This document shows positions 15,883 through 22,881 of a stretch of DNA of 23,496 bases, one piece after another. The stretch's first letter is position 1; the number at the start of each line of letters is the position of its first letter. Source of the stretch: CAJXUU01 sp963975265 (lineage in GTDB: Bacteria; Bacteroidota; Bacteroidia; Chitinophagales; Saprospiraceae); contig CAXBGT010000068.1 of the NCBI GenBank assembly GCA_963975265.1, positions 1-23,496 on the forward strand, read 5' to 3'. The notes beneath the pieces were generated by a model, which was not told the DNA's origin, ran no database searches, and worked only from the letters and a program-made list of their open reading frames with translations. The translations under genes were made by a program, and so were the position numbers.

Positions 15883-16302
15883 ATGAGTAATGAATCTAAA
15901 GTGATTGAAGGAAAAGCAAAGCCAAGAGGGAAGTATCCTCACTATAAGAGAGTTGGTGATTTTATCTATGTATCAGGGGCTAGTTCAAGACGAAAGGACA
16001 ATACGTTTGCAGGTGTCAATGTTGATGAAATGGGAACGACTGATCTTAATATCAAAGAACAAACAGCAGCAGTTCTGGATAATATAGATAGTATCCTTCA
16101 AGAAGCAGGTGCATCTATCAAAGACGTAGTGGATGTAACCACTTTTCTAGTGAATATGAATGACTTTGGTGGTTATAATGAGACCTATGGTACATACTTT
16201 GATTATGATGGACCAACAAGAACGACTGTTGCTGTACATCAACTCCCACATCCACATCTATTAATTGAAATTAAAGCGATAGCATATAAGCCACTGACTT
16301 AA
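15883..16302 (+). CDS. RidA-family protein, 2-aminomuconate deaminase-like
   Basis: The 139-residue soluble protein belongs to the RidA/YjgF/UK114 family. The opening GKAKPRGKYPHYKR, the segment GASSRRKDNTFAGV and the ending GPTRTTVAVHQLPHPHLLIEIK match the 2-aminomuconate deaminase (AmnD) branch closely as I remember it, better than generic RidA. Arg113 and Glu129 occupy the positions of the catalytic Arg and Glu of RidA. AmnD converts 2-aminomuconate to 4-oxalocrotonate in the 2-aminophenol and kynurenine/3-hydroxyanthranilate degradation routes. No other gene of that pathway is in the window, so a broader enamine/imine deaminase role remains possible. It follows the lactonase at 31 bases. 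Confidence 0.85.
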   Translation: MSNESKVIEGKAKPRGKYPHYKRVGDFIYVSGASSRRKDNTFAGVNVDEMGTTDLNIKEQTAAVLDNIDSILQEAGASIKDVVDVTTFLVNMNDFGGYNETYGTYFDYDGPTRTTVAVHQLPHPHLLIEIKAIAYKPLT

Positions 16303-16366
16303 GTGGAAATGTAAATATTAACAAGTTTTTATATATTGAAAAGCTACATATGTAATCAATAAAGTT

Positions 16367-16374
16367 TACTTTTA
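16367..16374 (+). promoter_or_regulatory. possible -7 box of the glycosyltransferase gene
   Basis: TACTTTTA is one base from TAnnTTTG and lies 25 bases before the TTG start. The same octamer occurs upstream of the lipoprotein gene at 22016, which suggests a local variant of the -7 box. No -33 element is evident. Confidence 0.35.
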
Positions 16375-16398
16375 CCAACGAACCCTCACAAAAATAAT

Positions 16399-17124
16399 TT
16401 GAGCAGAGCAATAGTAATAATTCCTACGTACAATGAGATTGAAAATGTTGAAGACATTATCAATGCAGTATTGTCACAGAATGAAGAATTTGATGTGTTG
16501 ATTGTAGATGATGGATCTCCTGATGGAACAGGGGCTAAAGTCAAAGAGATGATGATATCTAATTCACGAATTTACATACTAGAGAGAAGGGGAAAACTTG
16601 GTCTGGGTACTGCATATTTAGCGGGTTTTCGTTACGGTTTAGATCAAGGATATGACTTTATATTTGAAATGGATGCAGATTTTAGCCATCCACCAAAGGA
16701 TCTAAATAACCTTTATGCAGCTTGCAAAGAAGGAGCGGATGTAGCTATTGGAAGCCGATATACCAAAGGCGGAGGAGTGAAAAATTGGTCAAACTATAGA
16801 CTTTTGCTATCAAGAGGCGCATCACTATATGTGAGGATGATCACATTCATGCCAGTCATGGATCCAACTGCGGGCTTCAAATGCTATCGACGAAAAGTTT
16901 TAGAAACCATAAACTTAAAAAAAATCAATTCTGTAGGATATGCATTTCAGATCGAAATGAAATATGCTGCATACCAAAACGGCTTCAAAATCGTAGAAGT
17001 CCCAATCATATTCGCCGATCGAATCAAAGGAACTTCCAAAATGGACGGATCAATCATCACTGAAGCTATTTGGGGTGTTCTGAATATGAAGCTTAGGAGT
17101 TTGAAAGGGTATTATAAGGTGTAA
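16399..17124 (+). CDS. polyprenol-phosphate mannosyltransferase-like GT2 glycosyltransferase
   Basis: The 241-residue family 2 glycosyltransferase is of the dolichol-phosphate mannose synthase (Dpm1) type. It would transfer a sugar from a nucleotide donor to polyprenyl phosphate at the inner membrane. Signatures are IVIIPTYNE (5-13), VDDGSPDGT (36-44), MDADFSHPP (91-99), IGSRYTKGGGV, MDPTAGFKCYRR and FADRIKGTSKM. The C-terminal membrane domain found in GtrB or ArnC types is absent, as in short Dpm1 forms. The start is TTG at 16399: an in-frame TAA lies a dozen codons upstream with no ATG or GTG between, and later starts would remove the IPTYNE strand. The donor sugar cannot be decided from sequence. 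Confidence 0.92.
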   Translation: MSRAIVIIPTYNEIENVEDIINAVLSQNEEFDVLIVDDGSPDGTGAKVKEMMISNSRIYILERRGKLGLGTAYLAGFRYGLDQGYDFIFEMDADFSHPPKDLNNLYAACKEGADVAIGSRYTKGGGVKNWSNYRLLLSRGASLYVRMITFMPVMDPTAGFKCYRRKVLETINLKKINSVGYAFQIEMKYAAYQNGFKIVEVPIIFADRIKGTSKMDGSIITEAIWGVLNMKLRSLKGYYKV

Positions 17125-17134
17125 GCATATTACG

Positions 17135-17155
17135 TTTCTACGAAACCACTTTAAG
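17135..17155 (+). repeat. 21-bp direct repeat at left of REP/RAYT module
   Basis: TTTCTACGAAACCACTTTAAG matches 18227-18247 at 18 of 21 bases in direct orientation, and the pair encloses the transposase and all three REP hairpins. GTTTC-TAC-GAAAC (17134-17146) is a small hairpin, and just after it TACTGCAA-TAAA-TTGCAGTA (17156-17175) forms a perfect 8-bp stem. The pair could mark the module boundaries. Confidence 0.5.
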
Positions 17156-17350
17156 TACTGCAATAAATTGCAGTAAGCCATTAAAATGAAGTGCCATTTT
17201 AGTCATTTATGCAAATATTAATAAGGGTGTACAGCAGCTAATGGTGCTTTTAATTCGTTGCAAACTGCAAAAGACTTTGTGCTCGCAAAATTACTATCGA
17301 GACGTAACATGTTATAATTACCACGTTGACCGATATCTGTCAACATTAAG

Positions 17351-17395
17351 TTCGACTAGGTCTCCAGACCTAGATGCAATATGATTGTCATGTTT
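17351..17395 (+). repeat. REP-type hairpin 1 (forward orientation)
   Basis: CTAGGTC-TCCA-GACCTAG (17356-17373) is a perfect stem with a TCCA loop. It is followed by ATGC and ATATGATTGTC. It matches the reverse complement of the two downstream REP units in loop (TCCN) and tail (TTCCRTAYGATTAT), so it faces REP 2 as an inverted pair. The surrounding 17125-17584 stretch holds no gene apart from this module. Confidence 0.75.
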
Positions 17396-17449
17396 AGGAA
17401 GATGTCACGGTTAGTGATGCAGAATAATCTGATATATGAGGATATTAGA

Positions 17450-17486
17450 TAATCATATGGAATCGATGTCAGGAGACATCGACTAG
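17450..17486 (-). repeat. REP-type hairpin 2 (reverse orientation)
   Basis: TCGATGTC-AGGA-GACATCGA (17463-17482) is a perfect 8-bp stem. The upstream flank TAATCATATGGAA and downstream CTA recur at REP 3 with small changes. It lies about 100 bases before the RAYT reading frame. Confidence 0.8.
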
Positions 17487-17584
17487 CTTGGATCAAGATA
17501 TATTGGTTAAACATAACGCATGGTCTGCATTATGATCGTCTAAGATTGTGTACTGCAAGATTATATTGATTCGTAACTTGTCAT

Positions 17585-18147
17585 ATGCATGGTCACAAAA
17601 TCGTAAATCAAAATCATATTCATTTCATCACTCCTACGGTAGTCGAGTGGATGGATATATTCTCTAGAAAGGTATATCGTGATATTATCATTGAGAGCCT
17701 TCAGTATTGCAGAGAAAGCAAAGGACTTAACATTCATGCTTATGTAATCATGACCAATCATTTACACTTGGTTATTTCTGCTCGGGAAGGATACAACTAT
17801 CAGATATTATCAGAGATTTCAAAGGATTTACAGCAAAGAAAATCATAGAAGAAGTATTAACAAACCCCGAAGAAAGTCGACAAGAATGGATGCTTAAGCT
17901 GATGAAATATCATGCTAAATATAACAAGAATAATAAGCTTCATCAGTTTTGGAAAAGAGATAATCATCCAGTAGAATTGATAAGTAAAAAATGGATAGGA
18001 AGAAGAATTGAATATACACATAATAATCCTGTCAGAGCTGGTTTTGTTGATAATCAGACAGCATATATTTATAGTAGTTCAAGAGATTATATTGGAGAGG
18101 AAGGGATTCTTGATATTGATGTATTGGATATGGAATCTTTAGTGTGA
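17585..18147 (+). pseudogene. frameshifted REP-associated tyrosine transposase (RAYT)
   Basis: Two overlapping frames together give about 187 residues, the usual size of a Bacteroidota RAYT (Y1 transposase, IS200-like). The first part (17585 on) carries the HUH-type motif in MTNHLHLVIS (His59, His61). The frame breaks near 17795-17797. In the +1 frame the family sequence resumes as LSDIIRDFKGFTAKK, then FWKRDNHPVEL and THNNPVRAGFV...YSSSRDYIG up to the stop at 18147. One missing base after the GYN codons explains the break; without it the first frame ends at 17848. RAYTs act on REP sequences, and three REP-like hairpins flank this gene. It is likely recently inactivated, because the rest of the frame is intact; a sequencing error in the AA/CT run is the alternative. 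Confidence 0.88.
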
Positions 18148-18169
18148 TATTGCTCTTGCAGTCATACTA

Positions 18170-18208
18170 AATAATCGTACGGAATCGATGGCTGGAGCCA
18201 TCGACTAA
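18170..18208 (-). repeat. REP-type hairpin 3 (reverse orientation)
   Basis: TCGATGGC-TGGA-GCCATCGA (18185-18204) is a perfect 8-bp stem with the same flanks as REP 2 (TAATCGTACGGAA before, CTAA after). Stem bases differ from REP 2 in a compensated way (TC/GA to GC/GC). It lies about 37 bases after the transposase stop. Confidence 0.8.
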
Positions 18209-18226
18209 CAAAAAGAGGAAGTTGCT

Positions 18227-18247
18227 TTTCTGCGAAACAACATTAAG
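18227..18247 (+). repeat. 21-bp direct repeat at right of REP/RAYT module
   Basis: TTTCTGCGAAACAACATTAAG is the partner of 17135-17155. Its last ten bases, CAACATTAAG, also occur exactly at 17341-17350 immediately before REP 1, so the motif seems to belong to the REP module. The remaining bases to 18363 hold no gene. Confidence 0.5.
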
Positions 18248-18363
18248 GTGTCAAATATGATGATCTTCTTTGCTATGTTTTCAATGATCAGCTATCGCCT
18301 AGCTTAAGTTTGACATGGTCCGCTATAATCTGCAGATTTAATGAACGTAATCAAAACAGCAAC

Positions 18364-18792
18364 CTACTTCCCACCTTGCACCAAGTTATCATAGACCTGC
18401 ACTTTCTCAAATAAGGACTTATACTTTTCCACAAATTCCACATGAAGGGGATCTACTTGATATTTATCTTGATCAACAGCATTCTCGAACGTTACAATCC
18501 ATGAGATATCGTATGAGTTATCAACTACATCTCTTGGAGTCCCAGCAGGAGGTCCCCAGTATACATTTTTGATTGACGGAACGGTAGCCAACTTTGGAAG
18601 TGCCACCTCTTTGAGCTCCTTGAGTAGTGCTGGGTTGTCTTTTTTGAGCCAGAAGTATACTGCATGTATGAAGCCAGGGTTTGTAGCTTTAGTCTCAGGT
18701 TCCTCAATGAAAGTGGTTTTAGTTTCTGTTTTAGTAGTACAAGAGATTGCAAGAAAACAAATAAAGAAGATAAAAACTATACTATTTTTCAT
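18364..18792 (-). CDS. Dabb-domain lipoprotein
   Basis: The 142-residue protein has a lipoprotein signal with lipobox LAISC (Cys18). A Thr/Lys/Glu-rich linker follows, then a dimeric alpha/beta barrel (Dabb, stress-responsive A/B barrel) domain from about 41. Family features are the opening FIHAVYFWLKKDNPALLKELKE, the central VYWGPPAGTPRDVVDNSYDISWIVTF, and YQVDPLHVEFVEKY near the end. Dabb domains are small dimeric folds with varied roles; here the signal places it in the envelope, with unknown ligand. It is transcribed alone from a good Bacteroidota-type promoter. Confidence 0.9.
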   Translation of the reverse strand: MKNSIVFIFFICFLAISCTTKTETKTTFIEEPETKATNPGFIHAVYFWLKKDNPALLKELKEVALPKLATVPSIKNVYWGPPAGTPRDVVDNSYDISWIVTFENAVDQDKYQVDPLHVEFVEKYKSLFEKVQVYDNLVQGGK

Positions 18793-18809
18793 ATGTGAAG
18801 GTTCAGAAT

Positions 18810-18840
18810 CAAAGATAGTGCTAAAGAAGAATACCTACAA
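18810..18840 (-). promoter_or_regulatory. Bacteroidota-type promoter of Dabb lipoprotein gene
   Basis: On the - strand TTG (18840-18838), a 20-base spacer and TATCTTTG (18817-18810) match the TTTG/TAnnTTTG consensus. The box lies 18 bases before the start codon. Confidence 0.5.
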
Positions 18841-18850
18841 GTATAATAAA

Positions 18851-18882
18851 GAAAAATGCCGCTTAATCAAGCAGCATTTTTC
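18851..18882 (-). terminator. strong terminator-like hairpin between divergent genes
   Basis: GAAAAATGC and GCATTTTTC form a 9-bp stem that continues after one C-A mismatch with GCTT/AAGC around an AATC loop. The - strand has the better T-rich tail (TTTTTCTTTATT). It lies upstream of the Dabb promoter, where no protein gene needs a terminator. The rest of 18883-19264 shows no credible gene, only a GCATTTTAAAATGC palindrome (19228-19241). Confidence 0.75.
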
Positions 18883-19242
18883 AATTAATTTGAATGCTTT
18901 TAGGGGGTTAGCAAGATACATTGTTGTATACAGATCATATGACCTACTTATTCAATAAGGGTGTTTTTGAAGTGGTGCATTTCATTAACAATACTAACAA
19001 AGCAGAAAGTTATGAAATGTGAATTGAATAATGCAACAATTCTAAACCAAATTCTAATGAGTTGGCTAAATAGGGTATTTATACCTGTATGATTGTAAGG
19101 TGTCAATACTTGGTTTTGGTCATATTTACAATTTTTGTGCGATAAACATTGTTAATGTCTGCACTTCAAAGAGATTTCAAGTTGTGGTAAAAAATGAGAT
19201 TTAGTGCTATTCATATAACTTGTTTAGCATTTTAAAATGCAC

Positions 19243-19272
19243 TTTACAGTAGGGTATCTTTCGTTATATTTG
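19243..19272 (+). promoter_or_regulatory. Bacteroidota-type promoter of beta-lactamase-like gene
   Basis: TTTA (19243-19246), an 18-base spacer and TATATTTG (19265-19272) match the TTTG-N19-TAnnTTTG pattern closely. The box lies 21 bases before the ATG at 19294. Confidence 0.55.
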
Positions 19273-19293
19273 TCATATTAGAAACAGTCATTT

Positions 19294-20586
19294 ATGAAAT
19301 TCGTATCGCCAATCTTAGTTTTTATTTTCTTTCAGGTAAGCATGGTAGCTCAGACAACTTACTTTCCTCCTAACTTTAGTACAGATTGGGAGACAGAAGA
19401 GCCGTCAAGTTTTGGTTGGTGTGATAATGGTGTTGAGAAAATGAAAGTTTTTCACGAAGAAAGTAATACAAAGGCATTTATCATTCTGAAAAGCGGAAAA
19501 ATAGCTATAGAATTTTACTATGATGACCATGAAGCTACTACTCCTTGGTATTGGGCTTCAGCAGGGAAGTCTTTGACAGCTAATCTCATTGGAATCGCTC
19601 AGACAGAAGGGCTTATTGATATAGAAAATGCAAGTAGTTCCTATCTTGGAGAAGAATGGACCAGTTGTACCGAGGACCAAGAAAGTCAAATCACTGTGAG
19701 GCATCATTTGACCATGACTACAGGTCTAGATTATGGAGCTTCCGATCAAAATTGTACTGACCCATCATGTTTGATATTCCTCAATGAGCCTGGAGATGAG
19801 TGGTATTATCACAATGCTCCTTATACCTTACTATCACAAGTAATATCAAATGCGTCGGGACAAACATATACTAGCTACACGAATGAAAGACTTACCAATA
19901 AATTGGGTTTTCTAGGCTTGTGGTCTGAAGCTGAAGGTAATCAAGTGTTTTTCAGTACTGCTAGAGGAATGGCAAGGTTTGGTTTATATATGCTGTCCAA
20001 CGGGGAATGGAATGGCGAGCAAATATTTTCTGATGAGGTTTATTTTCAATCTATGACAAACACCTCTCAATCAATAAATGAAGCATACGGATACTTATGG
20101 TGGCTCAATGGGAAAGACAGTTATAGATTGCCGGGAACTACTTTGACTTTTAATGGGAGTTTGGTGTCGGATGCACCAGATGATATGTATGCCGCTATTG
20201 GTAAGAATGGTCAGATTTGCATGGTTGTACCCTCACAAGATCTAGTGATAATTCGGATGGGTAATAATCCAGATGCATCACTCGTACCTATAACCTATTT
20301 AAGAGATTTGTGGAGTCAATATGAACAACTCAGTTGTAGTAATTCTGCAGAACAATCTGCTACTCCTTCAGTGACTGTATGGCCTAGATTAACTTCTAGC
20401 TATTTACATTTTAAAAGTGATCTGTCTATCGAAAGAGTGGATATAATAAATAGAAGGGGACGGATAGTAATGAGTGTCGCTGATGTAGATGTCTTGGATA
20501 TTGGATTATTGCAAAACGGGATTTATTTTGTAAGGATAATAGTCAATAACCATGCAATCACAAAAAGAATAATGAAAGTAGATTGA
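19294..20586 (+). CDS. T9SS-secreted class C beta-lactamase-like serine hydrolase
   Basis: The 430-residue exported protein has a signal peptide (1 to about 19, ending MVA). The serine hydrolase domain of the beta-lactamase/EstB/penicillin-binding type covers about 40-340. The nucleophile motif is Ser89-Ala-Gly-Lys92 in the SxxK form, and the second motif is Tyr172-His-Asn174. Supporting segments are TVRHHLTMTTGLDYG, GMARFGLYML and YGYLWWLNG. A T9SS type A sorting domain covers about 360-430 (SVTVWPRL to TKRIMKVD). This placement makes esterase or peptide/amide hydrolase activity outside the cell more likely than antibiotic resistance. Its own promoter lies just upstream, and the CPBP gene follows on the same strand 53 bases later. 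Confidence 0.92.
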   Translation: MKFVSPILVFIFFQVSMVAQTTYFPPNFSTDWETEEPSSFGWCDNGVEKMKVFHEESNTKAFIILKSGKIAIEFYYDDHEATTPWYWASAGKSLTANLIGIAQTEGLIDIENASSSYLGEEWTSCTEDQESQITVRHHLTMTTGLDYGASDQNCTDPSCLIFLNEPGDEWYYHNAPYTLLSQVISNASGQTYTSYTNERLTNKLGFLGLWSEAEGNQVFFSTARGMARFGLYMLSNGEWNGEQIFSDEVYFQSMTNTSQSINEAYGYLWWLNGKDSYRLPGTTLTFNGSLVSDAPDDMYAAIGKNGQICMVVPSQDLVIIRMGNNPDASLVPITYLRDLWSQYEQLSCSNSAEQSATPSVTVWPRLTSSYLHFKSDLSIERVDIINRRGRIVMSVADVDVLDIGLLQNGIYFVRIIVNNHAITKRIMKVD

Positions 20587-20639
20587 TATTCTAAAACCTT
20601 GTTTGGTGATTTTAGTTTATCTTCCTGTAATAATACAAT

Positions 20640-21296
20640 GTGATATTGGAATCAAATTCAATCAATTCAGAGAATACTAAGAATGGACTAGTAATAGAAT
20701 TAGTGTCATTATTTATCGTAGTGCCTATTATATTAGCGCTCCCAATCCATATCGGTATCAAACTATTTGCTGCTGGATTAGGATTGTCATATTCGATTTT
20801 CCACATTGTGAAACAGGAATTATATAAGAATATTTTCACTTGGGAATCGCCCAATAAATCATTCCTACAAAGGATGTCTTTGATTGGTCTCTTTATCTTT
20901 ATCGCTGGTGCTATCATGGTCTATTTTTACGATTCATCATTATTATTCTCAGTAGTAGTTAGTAAACCTCATGTATGGATTATCATTCTTTTTGTTTATG
21001 CCTTTTTATCTGTGGCTCCTCAAGAGATCATATACAGGCACTTCTTTTTCAAACGTTATGAGTCTATTTTTGAAAATAAGAATATGTTTCTGTTGCTTAA
21101 CATGTTTTGTTTTTCACTTTGCCATCTTTTTCTAATGAATGTCATGGTACTTCTATTGACATTTATTGGCGGAGGCTTATTCGCATATAGCTACCAACAA
21201 GAAAAGAGCATGCTGTGGGTTTGTATTGAGCACACACTATATGGATACCTAATTTTCACTGTTGGTGCAGGGGAAATGCTAGCATTCCCAGCCTGA
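20640..21296 (+). CDS. CPBP-family intramembrane protease-like protein
   Basis: The 218-residue polytopic protein has hydrophobic segments at about 17-38, 41-58, 79-97, 111-126, 149-165 and 167-184. CPBP (CAAX protease/bacteriocin-processing) signatures are present in order. They are Gln128-Glu129-x3-Arg133 in PQEIIYRHFFFKRY (family EExxxR, first Glu replaced by Gln), FSLCHLF with His162, and EHTLYGYLIFTVG with His198. The start is GTG at 20640: an in-frame TAA lies three codons upstream and the overlapping ATG at 20638 meets a stop at once. Substrate unknown. The last codons and stop lie inside a 53-bp tandem duplication. Confidence 0.85.
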   Translation: MILESNSINSENTKNGLVIELVSLFIVVPIILALPIHIGIKLFAAGLGLSYSIFHIVKQELYKNIFTWESPNKSFLQRMSLIGLFIFIAGAIMVYFYDSSLLFSVVVSKPHVWIIILFVYAFLSVAPQEIIYRHFFFKRYESIFENKNMFLLLNMFCFSLCHLFLMNVMVLLLTFIGGGLFAYSYQQEKSMLWVCIEHTLYGYLIFTVGAGEMLAFPA

Positions 21297-21375
21297 TAAT
21301 TTCTCAGCAGTCTTGTATATAAGGGGATATGCTTGCATTCTCAGCCTGATAATTTCTCAGCAGTCTTGCAAAGAA
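21270..21375 (+). repeat. 53-bp tandem duplication spanning CPBP stop codon
   Basis: Copy 1 is 21270-21322 and copy 2 is 21323-21375, adjoining exactly. A 28-base core (CAGCCTGATAATTTCTCAGC and the next eight bases) is identical. Copy 1 contains the last codons of the CPBP gene (GEMLAFPA-stop). Copy 2 repeats them as GDMLAFSA-stop in a position that is no longer translated. Differences are concentrated at the right end of each unit. Confidence 0.85.
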
Positions 21376-21412
21376 GCGGAGATGTGAGTAGAACATATTG
21401 CACTTTTAGCCT

Positions 21413-21486
21413 TGTCATTCTGAGCGAAGTCGATGAATCAACAAGGCTTTTAAACCTTCAATTTCGACCGAAGCGGAGAAATCTTC
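21413..21486. repeat. dispersed Bacteroidota-type inverted repeat (CATTCTGAGCGAAGTCGA family)
   Basis: CATTCTGAGCGAAGTCGA (within 21413-21439) and TTTCGACCGAAGCGGAGAAA (within 21461-21486) form the two arms of a repeat I recognise from many Bacteroidota intergenic regions. The family assignment is from memory; genome copy number cannot be seen here. Confidence 0.6.
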
Positions 21487-22015
21487 TATGTTTTACTTTT
21501 TTACGAATCCATCAAGAATAATTTTTCATGACGTCCCATCTCGGATCTTTTATTTTAATTATTGCACTCTTCTATTTTCCTACTCACTTTTTTAATTGCT
21601 TTTCTCTACACATTGCTTCATCGATGTATTTGAAATCTTCAAAAAAAAACCAAGTTATAACAATACTACATTCCAGAAAATGCTTAGAACACGACAACTA
21701 TAAATGATTCAATTTAGGTGCAATTTGTAATATACACTGCGAAGATGCTCACATCCCTACATTGATTTTTTAGCTTAAATTCCGGAGAGATTCATGTCAC
21801 CCGTGAAGTTATTAAATGAGTGCCGAAAATTTATAATGTTTAAATATCAATTTAATACTATCTTTTTGTAATGTAATTAATTGGTATTCAGAGACTTAAA
21901 TAAATATCGCAGCAACATTATTTATTTCAATTTTAACAATACATTGATATAAAATAACGTACAAAACGCTTACTTTTACATAAGAGCGAAGCACTAATCA
22001 TTAAACCTACTTACT
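21487..22015. other. non-coding stretch upstream of unknown lipoprotein gene
   Basis: No ORF with credible composition is visible on either strand. The stretch is AT-rich, with homopolymer runs. A TACTTTTA box at 21971-21978 resembles the -7 element seen at 16367 and may belong to the promoter of the lipoprotein gene at 22016; the leader would then be about 30 bases. Confidence 0.4.
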
Positions 22016-22792
22016 ATGAAACTTAATTACACAATTATTTTATCTTTTCTAATCAGTACCATTTTATTTTATAATTGTGCTCCGGTACCTATTGCGAGAG
22101 TAAGTCTTGATAAGGAGGATGTAGGTTATTGGCAAAGAGGCACTGCAATAGGAGAAAAAATTGGAGATGATCTTATTGTTGAAGCGGTGTACAGTCATTC
22201 AGATAAAAAGTTTGATTACTTTGACATAGCAATCGAAAATACTGGAGAAGAAAGAGTACTTATTGATCCAAAGACATTCAGGTTACTAGATCCAGTTTCT
22301 GGAGGGAAATTTAAAGGAGTTGATCCAGAGCTTATGATTCTTAATCTTGAAATGAAAGATTCAAAGCGGAAAGCTAATAATAAAACGCTAGCGATTGTAG
22401 CGGGTGCTGCGATTATAGCTGGTACAGCTGCTGCTATTGCGGCAGATGGAGGCGGTAGTTCATCAGGGACTGAAACAGATGATGAGTATTTTTACTACGG
22501 TGACACTTACTTGTTTACTGATCTAACTTCGCGTAATCTACCACCGATGAGTTATCAATATTTTGGACAAGAACCATTATTATCAACTAATTATCAACAC
22601 TTACCTGATTCTAAACAAGTAGATTTTTGGAAAGGATATACATTTAGAAAATCCACACTTTTTCAAAACCAAAGGATGAGAGGACTCGTTGCGTTTATGA
22701 AAGATAAGAATCGAACAAGTTCTATCTTAGTGATTCCAACAGAAACAGAAGAATTTACCTTTGGATTTGTGCACGAAAAGCATAAGCCGTAG
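22016..22792 (+). CDS. unknown lipoprotein with internal Ala/Gly hydrophobic segment
   Basis: The 258-residue protein has a lipoprotein signal: MKLNY, a hydrophobic stretch and lipobox FYNC (Cys21). Residues about 22-120 look like a beta-rich domain (DLIVEAVYSHSDKKFDYFDIAIENTG). From about 124 to 147 there is an Ala/Ile/Gly-rich stretch (LAIVAGAAIIAGTAAAIAAD) that could insert in a membrane or form a glycine-zipper hairpin. A Gly/Ser/acidic linker and a second beta-rich part to the end follow (STLFQNQRMRGLVAFMKDK, SILVIPTETEEFTFGFV). I do not recognise the family. It is monocistronic and ends in a bidirectional terminator. Confidence 0.85.
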   Translation: MKLNYTIILSFLISTILFYNCAPVPIARVSLDKEDVGYWQRGTAIGEKIGDDLIVEAVYSHSDKKFDYFDIAIENTGEERVLIDPKTFRLLDPVSGGKFKGVDPELMILNLEMKDSKRKANNKTLAIVAGAAIIAGTAAAIAADGGGSSSGTETDDEYFYYGDTYLFTDLTSRNLPPMSYQYFGQEPLLSTNYQHLPDSKQVDFWKGYTFRKSTLFQNQRMRGLVAFMKDKNRTSSILVIPTETEEFTFGFVHEKHKP

Positions 22793-22811
22793 ATATTGAA
22801 AGATAAAAGAT

Positions 22812-22854
22812 CGAAAAGCCAGGTAATCAATTAAGGAGATTATCCGGCTTTTCG
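22812..22854. terminator. bidirectional terminator between convergent genes
   Basis: CGAAAAGCC (22812-22820) pairs with GGCTTTTCG (22846-22854), and inside it TAATC pairs with GATTA after a short mismatched step. The A-rich left arm and T-rich right arm suit termination from both sides: the lipoprotein at 22016 and the S74 gene on the - strand. Confidence 0.85.
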
Positions 22855-22881
22855 TATTTGTAGCTGTGAATAATATGTGAT

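Noticed and set aside
17125..18360. CRISPR-like array of hairpin repeats
   Set aside because: The hairpins are few, unequally spaced and in both orientations, with a RAYT gene between; this is a REP module, not CRISPR.
18569..18958. 129-residue + strand ORF opposite the Dabb gene
   Set aside because: It is largely antisense to a clear lipoprotein gene, has no recognisable domain and crosses the terminator hairpin; a shadow frame.
19294..20586. Antibiotic resistance beta-lactamase
   Set aside because: The SxxK/YxN fold is shared by esterases and peptidases, and the T9SS sorting domain points to a secreted hydrolase; resistance is not supported.
21333..21521. 62-residue ORF through the tandem and dispersed repeats
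   Set aside because: Its codons run through non-coding repeats and show no protein-like pattern.
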